Assembly (NCBI RefSeq): GCF_042453785.1
Contig: NC_091666.1
Span: forward strand, 27,672,501 to 27,736,500
Length of the DNA stretch: 64,000 nucleotides
Source of the DNA: Malus domestica
Lineage: Eukaryota > Streptophyta > Magnoliopsida > Rosales > Rosaceae
Direction of reading: 5' to 3'
Shown here: piece after piece, positions 10,135-22,512 of the stretch
How positions within the stretch are numbered: position 1 is the first letter of the stretch
Layout of the letters: each line of letters starts with the position of its first letter
The notes under the pieces: model-generated
What the model was told of the DNA's origin: nothing
Seen by the model: the letters and a program-made list of their open reading frames with translations, nothing else
The model's database searches: none
Made by a program: the position numbers and the translations under genes

Positions 10135-12103
10135 GTTTCAAACACTCTTCATTCCTCCTACTGTTTACCCTTCTTCATCCCTCGTTTCACTGACGTATAG
10201 GGGAATGTACTTCCCCTCTACGCTGCACAGAAAAAACTAAAAAACTAAATCCAAAACAGTTATCAAACTCGCCCATTGTGTTCTGATTTTGGAGTGTAAC
10301 AAAGTTTGCTATTGTTTTCAGTAACCGCAGCCCTAGCGGAATTACCCTCTATGGACGGACGAGTGGTCGGGGGCTCGTTAGCACTATCTGCTTCTTTGAG
10401 GTGACACTAGCTCTTTTCGTGATTGGGAAGACGATAACGTTCACGACTCGATGATTTATGTTCGGGGTTCTGATGATTTCTGCTGTGCTTTTGAGGCAGT
10501 TGCAGCTCACCTGTTAGACTTCTGCTGCATTCTGTTTCGTCAAGCACAACATTTACAACAACCAGTGAAATATACGGAAAAAGTCATTCATGTTCGGCTA
10601 GAAATATCGAAACTGCCAGATGTAAGGAAGACGGTTGCAAAGGGAAATCGAAGAAAAAAGAAATCTACTGCTGCTTTCGTATTAAGTAAACTGCATTACA
10701 AATGAATACTTATACACTGCCGCGATTCGCACGATGAATTACAGAATTTTGACATGATTACCTTTCAAAAATCTTACTGTAATGCTGAGAAGAGAATATA
10801 TCCATCACGGCGACTCTTTGCATGGGCAAAAGTTACATATGCATCCTGCATAAAAGGAGTTCAGAGAAAAAGATGGCGTGAAAGTACCAAACCGGATCTT
10901 CGTTATTCTAAAGACTAACAAACGAAAAGAAAAACACGAATATCATAAGCAACATTACGCAACTTTCCCTCTGATGCTCGGTATAAAGCTTTGATTTCAT
11001 ATTATCCTGTCTTTACAAAAAAATGGTTCCCACCGTGGCTGATAAAGCTGCTGCTAGTGAAAGCACAGGATATGAGGAGGGCCTGGCATGTAAATTTCAG
11101 ACAACTAATTTACACAACATTGAGCTCATAGGGCATATATACATGACATGAATTCACATCATTCGACATTGTGACGATGCCAATTCAATCAGCATACCTT
11201 TTAACTAGGCACGATTTCAGAAAATTAAGGCACATGGGAAGCACGGTAAACATCTTTACTTCATACATCTTTATTTTCTTCATTTTTTTAAAATCATTCA
11301 ACATCTTCCATTACACTTTTGAGTCCCCAGCATTCTCTATACTTCAGAAAAATCAGAGCTAAATTTTTTAAAATTTCAACTATTTCCACTGGGGACACGA
11401 TGTCATATCCAACCAGCATACAGGGAACATTTCTCGATCCAAATAGTTGCAAGTTGAGTAGATATGCTAGCAATTGATATTTTATAAATACTCATTACCA
11501 AACTCTACAGCATCACAATTTTCTACTGATTCGGCATAGGATTGATGTAAACTACAAACCGTAGATATCCTATGCACACTACACATGGCGAAAAAATATA
11601 ACAGCTGCACCTAGATTCACAAATCGATAAGGAAAAATGAAAACCCTTACCAGTTGAGTGATCTAGCTGCAGGCAAGCAAATTCTCCATTGCCATAGCAA
11701 GCTAATTCCTAACAGAATAATGCACATGGGCAGCTACATCTCAAAAATTAATCAAATGAAGTAATAGGCAGATGAAGGAGAAGACAAAAAGGAATTACAA
11801 CAAGACAGAGAAAAACAAAATATAAGTTTAAACCACATTGCAGCTCCTGGCTCTACGAGATAAAACCTCAACCAAAAAGCATCCACAGAACGCAGAAGCA
11901 ATCGAACCCGATGAGGAACTGAACGTACTGCACGTATCAAAATAACTCAAGCACCTAACAAAACAACACTACTTAGACAACGAGAAATAGCAGCGGAAGA
12001 GACTGGCAACACTCTCAACTTATAGTGCACACAATATATCTTGTTTATTTTATGTGTATTAGAAGTGGTCTAGACAGAACTTGCATTTGGGTAATAAAAT
12101 TAA
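10135..12103. other. Conserved spacer between 4CLL9 and CDKG1, copy 1
   Basis: Aligns nearly base for base with 19970-21815 of the second copy. The longest ORF (10451-10705) is not kept intact in the other copy, so I do not call a gene. The part nearest the kinase gene may be its 3' UTR, but no splice evidence can be read. Confidence 0.6.
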
Positions 12104-12878
12104 GGGTCACTTTGGATGCGGTCCTTAGCTATCAATATTCTTTGATTGAAACCTTGTTAGTATTTAGTTTTTTATTGAGGTCCCTGACATTAATGTAATA
12201 ATGTAAGTTACTATATTTTTAAAATTAAAAATTAAAAATTGAAATTTGTAATTGTTTATATTAATGAGATTTTAAATAAAACCCATAATTTATGGGATTA
12301 AAAATAATAAAATATAAATTATACTCTCTATTATATTGTGTGTGTGTACATATATGTATGGGTACATTAACCAAAATTAACAAAAAAAGTTATTGTACCA
12401 AAACATGGATACATTCTCAAATCAAAGAAAAAGAATGTACCCATATAAGTTTAAACATGGATTAAAAAATTTGAAAGGATTTTATATTAAAAAAAGGGTA
12501 CATTTTACATATAACAAATTTTTGATATATTTGAGAATGAGTACATTTAAGATTAAAAAAATTTAAAAATTATATGAATGGGTACTTTTAATATTAAAAA
12601 ATTGAGAATCTTTTTATATATATAAAAAAACTAATAGGTACAAACTTAATTTAATTTAATTTTTTTATTATTTTGGAAAAGTTTGAATTGAAAATTAATT
12701 AGAAGTTTAATAGAGGTGTGAGTATTAAACCCTAAATTAATTACTAATTTTTATATTAAAAAACTATATAATAAACATGTAAATTCATTATCACATTAAT
12801 GCTAGGGACTTGAATCAAAATTTGAGAACTAATAAGGTCTTAGTCAGTAAGAACTAGGGACCGGATACTAATTTTTCC
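12104..12878. mobile_element. Mutator-type MITE with long degenerate inverted repeats (775 bp)
   Basis: It is bounded by a perfect 9-bp target duplication, taaaattaa (12095-12103 and 12879-12887). The ends are inverted repeats of roughly 95 bp: gggtcactttggatgcggtcc at the left matches, with mismatches, the reverse complement of the right end (ggaaaaattagtatccggtcc). The interior is AT-rich with no ORF. The paralogous site near 21805-21815 has a single taaaattaa, an empty site that proves the insertion came after, or on only one branch of, the duplication. Confidence 0.88.
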
Positions 12879-12887
12879 TAAAATTAA

Positions 12888-13575
12888 ACCAATATAATGC
12901 CTCGTTTACTATGAACTTGACAAAAAAGGAAACATTTCCAACAAATTATCAATCGAGGATTGGCCGCGTGAAGTATGAACACTGGCCTAACATAGCATAA
13001 CCATAAGCTAAGCATTAGAGGGAGCATCATGATTTAGGAAAACATGGAAGACCGAACAGACCTCAATACATGAACCAACAATGCATGATCTGGATACACC
13101 TCAAAAGACCTTGTGTGTGGTAAAATAACTTACGATTGCGGAACTTCCAGTCTCCAAGTGTGAAAGCGAATAATGCACCCTCCCATTCTTTTAAAGCCCA
13201 GAATCACTTGCAAACAAAGTTTTAAGCGTGAATAAAGTGAAAGCAAAAGGTTCTAACGTACAAATAATGAAGACGACATTGATAAAAATAATATCAATCC
13301 AATGTGAACATATATACACCGGTTCAAGAACGTGGAAAAAAAAAAACAAAAAGTTCTCTTTTCTTCTCAACATTTTGCCATACCTTCATATAGGATGACT
13401 GTGCACCACTATTAAGCTGCTCTTAACAGGATAAACCATTAGTGCCGACTGACACACCTTGCAACTCCTTTGCTCCAGCTATCCTAAAGGACCCTACAGT
13501 AGAGGTCCTTGTTGTACTTTTTAGCTGCCATCAGGTTAGCAAAATATAAAGAAATGCAAAAAGAACAGGCTAAGA
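12888..13575. other. 3' flank of CDKG1-like copy 1
   Basis: No ORF of note. It is collinear with 21816-22512 of the second copy. It probably holds the 3' UTR of the minus-strand kinase gene; not resolvable further. Confidence 0.5.
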
Positions 13576-15150
13576 TTATTGCTGTAAAATTTTCTCACGC
13601 CGCCTGCTGTTAAGGTGCCGGTCGTGAACATGTCGATCAGGAGTAATTGGCTTGAAATCCCTTCTTGGTTCAGGGGACTCATGAAACCAGGTATGGTTGA
13701 GGGCATCCTTCGCTGTTATTCGCTCCGCAGGGTTATAACATAAGAGCCTCTTCAACAAATCAAACCCAGATTCAGAGAGCACTGGGCATGATCCAGTGAA
13801 AGATGCGGCAGGAAATTTCTTGCGCAGAAGATTGTACCTGAAAGAGTTTCAGAAACTATTAGAAAGATATTAAACGGTGAAAACAAGTAACCACAAAAAT
13901 CAGCAGGAAGGAATGAACTTGCATTCGCTAAAATTAAAATGGAAAAAAGAAACTTACGGTTGCTTAACAAAATTAGCTTTGAAGCCTGGCAATTTGGACA
14001 AACCACTTTTCTCATCTGGTGTACCAAGAGTTTTGAAGATCTTGTCCAGCTGCTCAATTTCATCTTTCCCGCTAAAGAGAGGTGCCTTCGCCAACAATTC
14101 AGCCATTATGCAACCTACTGACCACATATCAATTGCTGTAGAGTACTGTTTTGCACCTAATAGAATTTCAGGTGCCCGGTACCACAAAGTGACAACTAAA
14201 GAAGTATATGGCTTTAGTGGACTCCCATATTGTCGTGACAACCCAAAGTCGCATATTTTCAACTCACCCTCGTTATTCAATAGAATATTTGATGTTTTCA
14301 GATCTCTGTGAAGGATCCAATTGTCATGAAGATACTCTACACCCTCCAAACGTTGTTTCATCAAGTACTTAACTTCGCCAATACTAAATGGCTGCTTCAT
14401 TGACTCCATTAGCCCCTTCAAGTCATGGTCCATATGCTCCATAACCATATAAACACCATCAAAGTCATCCATAACAACTTCCTTAACACCAACAACAGAA
14501 GGGTGATTAAAGGACAGGAGAATGTTTATTTCTCTCAATGCCGACATAGGGAAACCATCACATCCCTTATCCACATCCATCTTCATCTTCTTCAATGCGA
14601 CAATTTCTCCGGTCTTTTTATCTCTGGCTCTAAAGACAACACCATAAGTGCCTTCACTTATATGGTTGACCCTTTCATACTCAAACACACTTCTGCAACC
14701 TTGAAGCATGTTTATACATTTTTGTGTCGGCACTTCTGGCTCTTCAATCTGAGAAAGATCAGAATCATCCTCAGAATCAGAGTAGAACTGGCTATCGTCA
14801 GCATTCCCACCATAATTATCAGCATCCATATGCGCATCATCACATAACTCGTCTCCATAAAGTGTATCTCCACTGCCAGGCTTTTCAAAGCTGCCTTCTA
14901 TGTCAGAGCCAGAAGTTCTAGCCCGACTCAACCTAGAGCTTTCTATCCGAATCTCCCCACTTTCAGGCGAACTGTCATCAGAGATATCCCTTGGGGAATC
15001 ACTACCGGATGACCATTTTGACAATGAGATGTCACGTTGATAGAAAAATTCTTTGTCTTCCTTGTTTCTAAAATTTAAGTCACTGTTTCTGGATTTTTGT
15101 TCTTTTCTTTTTAGATATAGTGTTTGTTTGTGCACAGACAAAACAAACAT
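13576..15150 (-). pseudogene. CDKG1: CDKG1-like kinase, copy 1, 5'-truncated by the duplication junction
   Basis: This copy of the CDKG-type kinase keeps the whole kinase domain but has lost the N-terminal region. Homology with the intact copy stops at 15066. A new open stretch from unrelated DNA then extends the frame to an ATG at 15150. Predicted exons are 15150-13958 and 13837-13576, giving 484 residues if used. The ATP loop (SEGTYGVV), PMSALRE helix, HRDLKTSN catalytic loop, DFG and the TLWYRAPE segment are all intact. There is a Leu-to-Arg change just before LEGVEYLH. It could be translated as a shorter chimeric kinase, but it lacks the original promoter and the original N terminus, so I treat it as a truncated copy of uncertain status. 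Confidence 0.82.
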
Positions 15151-15613
15151 TGTATCTTTTTTTTTTTTTTTTTGGTTTCCATAAACAATGTTATGTTTTG
15201 GGTTATCCAGAAACAGTTTTATGTTATGGTTCTTTTTTTTTTCTAGACACTTTTTCGCCGGTTTCTGCCATTAAACTTCTTTGAACTTATTTTGGCGGCT
15301 TTGTTTCAATAAATGCTTCATTTTTCAACTTTGATTTGGTTGTTTTTGAAATGGGGGAATTTAATTTGATATGAAGACAAGGAGTTATTATGGCGGTTTC
15401 GTGCTAAGTTGAAGTTGGTGAAGAGTCAATACAATATCAAATCATTTAGGGATATTTATAGAAGTGTAGATTTGTAGTGGGTGGGGCTTGTAAGTTTGAC
15501 CCGTAGACAATAGTTTTGGATGATTTTGTATTAAACTTTGAGTCATTTTGGTTAAATAACATTTTAAAATGATTTTTTGTTAAATATTTATTGACCCAGA
15601 CCCTTTTCATTAA
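15067..15613. other. Duplication junction and upstream flank of 4CLL9
   Basis: Sequence right of 15066 no longer matches the CDKG1 gene. In the simplest model it is the left end of the second duplicated unit, the DNA upstream of 4CLL9. A poly-T run is at 15158-15173. No gene is seen. Confidence 0.55.
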
Positions 15614-15834
15614 GGACTTGGATTCTCTGCCCTCCCAATTTGGTGCCCTCTCCGTGCCCTCCTGTTTGTGTGGTCACGGTTAAGCCACGTCAATATTTTA
15701 TATTATTATTTTTTTTTGTCTTATTATTTTTATAAAAAACAATATAAAATGTTAGCATGGATTAACCGTGACCACACAAAACAGGAGGGCACACGGGGAG
15801 GACACCAAAATGGGAGGGCAGAGAATCCAAGTTC
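15614..15834. mobile_element. Mutator-type MITE (221 bp)
   Basis: Terminal inverted repeats of about 75-80 bp (ggacttggattctctgccct at the left, matching the reverse complement of the right end with few mismatches) enclose about 65 bp of AT-rich DNA. A perfect 9-bp target duplication, tttcattaa (15605-15613 and 15835-15843), points to a Mutator-like transposase source. Non-coding. It sits about 300 bp upstream of the 4CLL9 start. Confidence 0.88.
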
Positions 15835-15843
15835 TTTCATTAA

Positions 15844-16129
15844 AACTCTCTAAATTTAATCACCCTAACATTTCTCTTATATTTATATGGCAACCCAAGA
15901 GAGTCAACATCTGGATTTAATTTCGCATAAAATCCGCGTTTGCTCCTCATTCCTTATCTGAATTATTTACCTCCCAAACTCAACCTTTTTACAACCACAA
16001 AAGCACCCAACTAGGAAAAAGCCAAATCAAATACGTCAGTTCCCTTTCGTCTCCTGTCTCTTCGTTTTCGTCTTACAACTTATAAGCACTTTCAACATTC
16101 AAGTACCACGTCCAACTGAACCTTCAACC
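15844..16129 (+). promoter_or_regulatory. Proximal promoter and 5' leader of 4CLL9
   Basis: About 290 bp between the MITE and the start codon. A TATA-like ttataagca (16079-16087) lies about 50 bp before the ATG. The ATG context is accATGG, a good plant start context. No other site can be supported. Confidence 0.5.
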
Positions 16130-19100
16130 ATGGCGGACGAATCCACACCAAATCCCAAGAGCGGCTACTGCCTACAAACCAAGACATTCCACACTCTCCG
16201 GCCTCCGGTCCCACTCCCGCCACTCTCCCAACCCCTCTCCCTCACCCAGTTCACCCTCTCCCTCCTCCAATCCTCTACCGCCGCGCCCACCACCTCCGTC
16301 CTCATCGACGCCGCCTCCGACCGCCATGTCTCCTACCAAACTTTCCTCGGCCAAATCCACTCCCTCACTCTCTCCCTCCAATCCCTCGCCCCCTCTCTCT
16401 CCAAAGGTCACATGGCCTTCATTCTCTCCCCTCCTTCCCTCCACGTCCCCGTCCTCTATTTCTCTCTCCTCGCCTTAGGCGTCGTCGTTTCGCCCGCTAA
16501 TCCAGTCGGGTCAGAGTCCGAGATCGCCCATCAGGTCCGGCTAACCCGACCAGCCATCGCCTTCGCCACGTCAACAACCGCTCAGAAGCTCCCCAAGGGT
16601 GATGACAAAATCCGCAACGTTATCCTCCTCGACTCGCCCGAATTCCTCTCCATGCTCGACCGGGTCGGTTCATCCGAAACACGACCCGACCTCCGGTTTG
16701 CAGTCAACCAGACCGACCCGGCTACGATTCTCTTCTCCTCGGGCACCACCGGCCGAGTCAAAGGCGTTCTCTTATCACACCGCAACTTCATCGCCGTCAT
16801 AGCTGGGCTCCATGCCCTGCACGAACACGATCCGGACCTACCCAAAAGCCAAGCGGTGTCGCTGTTCACGCTACCTCTGTTCCACGTGTTCGGGTTCTTC
16901 ATGGTGGTTCGGGCGGTGGCAATGGGCGAGACCTTGGTTCTGATGGAGAGGTTCGATTTCGAATCAATGCTGAGGGCCGCGGAGAGGCACAAAATCTCGT
17001 ACATGCCGGTATCGCCGCCGCTGGTCGTTGCAATGGCGAAGTCGGAGCTGGTTAAGAAATACGATCTCAGCTCGCTTCGGCTTCTCGGCTGTGGCGGTGC
17101 GCCGCTGGGAAAGGACGTTGTTGACAGATTCCGTGAGAGATTTCCCACTGTTGAAATTGTACAGGTCAGAGAATTAACGTTGTCGCATTACCTTCCTAAT
17201 TTTAATTCTTGACCGTTGATTGATAGTTATGTAAACGGCACAAAATCTTGGCCGTTGGTATTTGTTCATCTTTTAACTTCCCGCGTTTTTCGAAAAATTA
17301 TTTAATTTGTGCTCTAATTTTCTTTCCTAGCAAGAAAACTTGTACGTGAAATAAAATACACGTTTAATTGAAAAATGCATCTACAGTACATAATTCACAT
17401 TCGAATCTTGCACTCAGGTTCGAATCTTTTTTGTTAAACTAGAGTAGTTTAGAATATTATCGGGTAAACGAAAAAGAGTTAGTAGGCACACATTTCTGTC
17501 GTCTGTCACATGTCTGAATATTGTGGCTGTTCAGGGATATGGTTTGACGGAGACCGGAGGAGGGGCAACGAGGATGATAAACTCCGAAGAGACTAAGTCG
17601 CATGCTTCTGTGGGCCGCCTATCGGAAAATATGGAAGCCAAGATTGTCGACCCTGAAACAGGAGAGGCATTGCCTCCCGGCAAGAGGGGTGAGCTATGGC
17701 TGCGAGGTCCATCGGTCATGAAAGGTAATGAACACTTGCCATGTCTCAGATATTCCACATTGCAAACGTAAAACGTGTTAAGATGATTCTAAGTTTTTCG
17801 GCACCCTGTTCTTACAGTTTGATTTTGCAGTGATGACAATGTAGTTCCATGTCCAAATGACCTTTTCGAAACCGTTATAACATGTGCAGGTTATGTAGGA
17901 GATGACAAGGCAACTGCCGAGACCATGGACAAAGACGGGTGGTTGAAGACCGGTGATCTTTGTTATTTCGATGACGAGGGGTTCCTCTACATTGTCGACA
18001 GGTTGAAGGAGTTGATAAAGTACAAGGCATATCAGGTGACGACTGAAACTGAGACCCTTTGAAAGTTCACTCATAACAAAGATCACCGTAAAAGTCATTT
18101 GAACAATCCCTTTAAGTAATGTGTTATTTTCGGTGTCTCTAATTCTGGAACAAATTGCAGGTACCTCCAGCTGAGTTGGAACATATACTTCTATCCCATC
18201 CTGACATTGCCGATGCTGCTGTGATTCCGTATGTATCTCTTGTGCTACATTCTTAGAAGTTTAGATTTATTTGTAGACAAGAAATTGGTGCATTTAAAGG
18301 AAAAAAAAAGGTATAGAGAAAATTTTCCGTTTAAACGGATATTTTGCTAGCCGATGGCAAGTGCCTTCGCCCATGAGCGGTAGGTCTCGGGTTCGAGACT
18401 TGGGAGCAGCCTCTCCATAAATGGGGGTAAGGCTAGCCGACATTCACCTCTCCCAAACCCTGCATAAAGCGGGAGCCTTGTGCACTGGATACGACCTTTA
18501 AACGGATATTTTGCTGATAAGATGGCCTTTACGAAATCTTGTTTTATGCCGTCCCACCCTCATCCCAGAAGGCTAAAAGAAAACGAGTGGCATGTGTTCG
18601 CGCAGATAGTCGATAAGATCACAGTTTCTGGAATAATCTACGGGTTTTTCTTTTTGTGTATTTTTTTCCTCAAGGTTTACAAGTTCTTTGTTCTTCCCAT
18701 TTGGGTTCGTAAAACAGGTATCCGGATGAAGATGCAGGGGAGATTCCCATGGCCTATGTGGTTAGAAAGCCCGGAAGCAACATCACCGAAGTTCTAGTTA
18801 TGGATTTCGTTGCAAAACAAGTAAGCTCCTGAATGGAAAATCTGTAACTGAATGTGCATACAAGTTTTCTTCACAGCTTTCGAATTAAAATTGCTCATAT
18901 ACGTAGCTTTACATACATATTTTACGGAAAAAGAGAACAATTCTCATCACGAATATTAGGGTTCAACTGCAGATTTGAGGAGCAGCTTTGTATGTTATAG
19001 GCTTTCACATTGGTGTTGGCGCGTTCTTATTGCAGGTTTCACCGTACAAGAAGATACGGCGGGTAGCGTTTATCAACTCCATTCCAAAATCTGCAGCAGG

Positions 19101-19161
19101 GAAGATCTTGAGGAGGGAGCTAGTCAATCATGCTTTATCTAGTAGTTCATCTAAATTATGA
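16130..19161 (+). CDS. 4CLL9: 4-coumarate-CoA ligase-like 9, peroxisomal acyl-CoA synthetase
   Basis: Six exons: 16130-17164, 17535-17724, 17890-18035, 18161-18228, 18718-18820 and 19036-19161. Together they make 1668 nt, 555 residues, all with GT/AG borders. The enzyme belongs to the AMP-forming acyl-CoA synthetase (ANL) superfamily: it makes an acyl-adenylate from a carboxylic acid and ATP, then the CoA thioester. Seen: the ATP-binding loop SSGTTG at about residues 203-208, [10 protein letters not shown] spanning exons 1 and 2, GELWLRG in exon 2, [11 protein letters not shown] with the hinge region [10 protein letters not shown] in exon 3, and the catalytic C-terminal Lys region ([11 protein letters not shown]) in exon 6. 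It ends in SKL, a type 1 peroxisomal signal. Family members of this clade are linked to peroxisomal activation of fatty-acid or jasmonate-precursor acids; the substrate here cannot be read. The N terminus is most like 4CLL9 of Arabidopsis. Intron 4 carries an Au SINE. Confidence 0.92.
18349..18496 (+). mobile_element. Au-type SINE in intron 4 of 4CLL9
   Basis: About 148 bp flanked by a perfect 19-bp target duplication, tttaaacggatattttgct (18330-18348 and 18497-18515). It is tRNA-derived: a box A-like stretch (gatggcaagtgcc) and box B (gggttcgagacttgg) are seen. The body ends with the Au SINE hallmark gcgggagccttgtgcactgg. The same intron in copy 1 (near 6896-6914) has a single uninterrupted target sequence. 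Confidence 0.92.
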
Positions 19162-22100
19162 TTCGTTCGTCCAAAGCAAAGGAAGATCAAAGCCTTCTCA
19201 GCATCACATTCCATCCGGCGTTCATCATATCGGCTCATTCATGCTCATTAGCATGTATGCAATCTTTGAATTTTCCGGTGGTGAGGGTCGGATCATAGTT
19301 GGGTGCCCACTTTGTTTGGGTTTACTTGTGTATATGTACACCATTTTTCTGTGATATTTTGAAACCCTAAACCCTTCAAGACCCTTTTTTGTTTCTTCGT
19401 ACCATTGTGTACTGTGCCATAGAAGTTTGCTCCCCATCTTATGGGCCCTATCTCTATTATTTATCGCTCTTAGAGAAGCAACTTGGACACTTCCAACCGT
19501 TTGTGTGCACTCACTTGAATTTAGAGACTTCCAACCGTTTGTGCACACTCACAATACTTGGGTTAGTAGACCGCGCACTTGTGAGTGTGACGTTTGATTC
19601 AACTAGCCCTAGCAAAATCCATGACATGTTCGTACACCACGTAACAATTGCAAACACATCTTACATTATCAATATTGGGCCTATATATACCAATTTACTT
19701 GTTCGCTAGTCTCCAACCACTTTAACCACGTAGCAATTTGCTTGTTGCAACTCCGGCAATACGTCGCAATCGAGAATCAATAACAGCTCCGGAAACTTGG
19801 GAATAACCAACAGTTCCGGGAACCTCGGGAGGTTTCTTCTCAGAAAGTGATCTTGAAGCAGTTGATTATGTTCTAATGCCTACAAATACACAATTGGCCT
19901 CATACATGTCCCTCTATCGGAAAAGACAGCCTTTTTGGTGTGTCCACTTGCAACTTCCTCATGCTCTGTACTTCCCCTCTACGCTGCGCAGAGAAAACTT
20001 AAAAACTAAATCCAAAACAGTTATCAAACTCGCCCATTGTGTTTTGATTTTGGAGTGTAACAAAGTTTGCTATTGTTTTCAGTGACCTACACGCAACCCT
20101 AGTGGAATTACCCTCTATGGACGGACGATTGGTCGGGGGCTCGTTAGCACTATCTGCTTCTTTGAGGTGACACTAGCTCTTTTCGTGATTGGGAAGACGA
20201 TAACGTTCACGACTCGATGATTTATGTTCGGGGGCTCGTTAGACTTCTGCTGCATTCTGTTTCGTCAAGCACAACATTTACAACACCCAGTGAAATATAC
20301 GGAAAAAACCAGTCATGTTCGGCTAGAAATATCGAAACTGCCAGATGTAAGGAAGACGGTTGCAAAGGGAAATCGAAGAAAAAAAGAAATCTACCGCTGC
20401 TATCGTCTCACGTAATCTGCATTACAAATGATACTTATATACTGCCGCGATTCGCACGATGAATGACAGAATTTTGACATGATTACCTTTCAAAAATCTT
20501 ACTGTAATGCGGAGAAGAGAATATATCCATCACGGTGACTCTTTGCATGGGTAAAAGTTACATATGCATCCTGCATAAAAGGAGTTCAGAGAAAAAGAAG
20601 GCGTGAAAGTACCAAACCGGATCTTCGTTATTCTAAAGACTAACAAACAAAAAGAAAAACACGAATATCATAAGCAACATTACGCAACTTTTCCTCTGAT
20701 GCTCGGTACAAAGCTTTGATATTATCCTGTCTTTACAAAAAAATGGTTCCCACCGTGGCTGATAAAGCTGCTGCTAGTGAAAGCACAGGATATGAGGAGG
20801 GCCTGGCATGTAAATTTCAGACAACTAATTTACACAACATTGAGCTCATAGGGCATATATACATGACATGAATTCACATCATTCGACATTGTGACGATGC
20901 CAATTCAATCAGCATACCTTTTAACTAGACACGATTTCAGAAAATTAAGGCACATGGAAAGCACGGTAAACATCTTACTTCATACATCTTTATTTTCTTC
21001 ATTTTTTTTAAATCATTCAACATCTTCCATTACACTTTTGAGTCCCCAGCATTCTCTATACTTCAGAAAAATCATAGCTAAATTTTTTAAAATTTCAACT
21101 ATTTCCACTGGGGACACGATGTCATATCCAACCAGCATACAGGGAACATTTCTCGATCCAAATAGTTGCAAGTTGAGTAGATATGCTAGCAATTGATATT
21201 TTATAAATACTCATTACTAAACTCTACAGCATCACAATTTTCTACTGATTCGGCATAAGATTGATGTAAACTACAAACCGTAGATATCCTATGCACACTA
21301 CACATGGCAAAAAACTATAACAGCTGCACCTAGATTCACAAATCGATAAGGAAAAATGAAAACCCTTACCAGTTGAGTGATCTAGCTGCAGGCAAGCAAT
21401 TTCTCCATTGCCATAGCAAGCTAATTCCTAACAGAATAATGCACATGGGAAGCTACATCTCAAAAATTAATCAAATGAAGTAATAGGCAGATGAAGGAGA
21501 AGACAAAAAGGAATTACAACAAGACAGAGAAAAACAAAATATAAGTTTAAACCACATTGCAGCTCCTGGCTCTACGAGATAAAACCTCAACCAAAAAGCA
21601 TCCACAGAATGCAGAAGCAATCGAACCCGATGAGGAACTGAACGTACTGCACGTATCAAAATAACTCAAGCACCTAACAAAACAACACTACTTAGACAAC
21701 GAGAAATAGCAGCGGAAGAGACTGGCAACACTGTCAACTTATAGTGCACACAATATATCTTGTTTATTTTATGTGTATTAGAAGTGGTCTAGACAGAACT
21801 TGCATTTGGGTAATAAAATTAAACCAATATAATGCCTCGTTTACTATGAACTTGAAGAAAAGGAAACATTTCCAACAAATTATCAATCGAGGATTGGCCG
21901 CGTGAAGTATGAACACACTGGCCTAACATAGCATAACCATAAGCTAAGCATTAGAGGGAGCATCATGATTTAGGAAAACATGGAAGACCGAACAGACCTC
22001 AATCCATGAACCAGCAATGCATATGACTGGATACACCTCAAAAGACCTTGTGTGTGGTAAAATAACTTACGATTGCGGAACTTCCAGTCTCCAAGTGTGA

Positions 22101-22512
22101 AAGCGAATAATGCACCCTCCCATTCTTTTAAAGCCCAGAATCACTTGCAAACAAAGTTTTAAGCGTGAATAAAGTGAAAGCAAAAGGTTCTAACGTACAA
22201 ATAATGAAGACGACATTGATAAAAATAATATCATTCCAATGTGAACATATATACACAGGTTCAAGAATGTGGAAAAAAAAAAACAAAAAGTTCTCTTTTC
22301 TTCTCAACATTTTGCCACACCTTCATATAGGAAGACTGTGCACCACTATTAAGCTGCTCTTAACAGGATAAACCATTAGTGCCGACTGACACACCTTGCA
22401 ACTCCTTTGCTCCAGCTATCCTAAAGGACCCTACAGTAGAGGTCTTTGTTGTACTTTCTAGCTGCCACCAGGTTAGCAAAATATAAAGAACTGCAAAAAG
22501 AACAGGCTAAGA
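19162..22512. other. Conserved spacer between 4CLL9 and CDKG1, copy 2
   Basis: Matches copy 1 with the SINE region, TRIM and 775-bp MITE removed. A small private tandem duplication (acttccaaccgtttgtg, near 19490 and 19529) is present, as is a deletion near 19978 joined at a tgta microhomology. No conserved ORF. Possible 3' UTR of the kinase gene near 22100-22512. Confidence 0.6.

Noticed and set aside
10451..10705. 84-codon ORF in the 4CLL9-CDKG1 spacer
   Set aside because: The paralogous stretch (20217-20462) has a different frame and length after small indels, so it is not maintained as protein.
13877..14847. Plus-strand ORFs opposite the CDKG1 kinase domain in both copies
   Set aside because: Antisense shadows; the minus strand encodes a recognisable kinase.
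16172..17148. Long minus-strand frames over 4CLL9 exon 1 (16172-16444, 16582-17148)
   Set aside because: Shadows of the C/T-biased exon on the opposite strand; the plus-strand product has clear ANL-family motifs.
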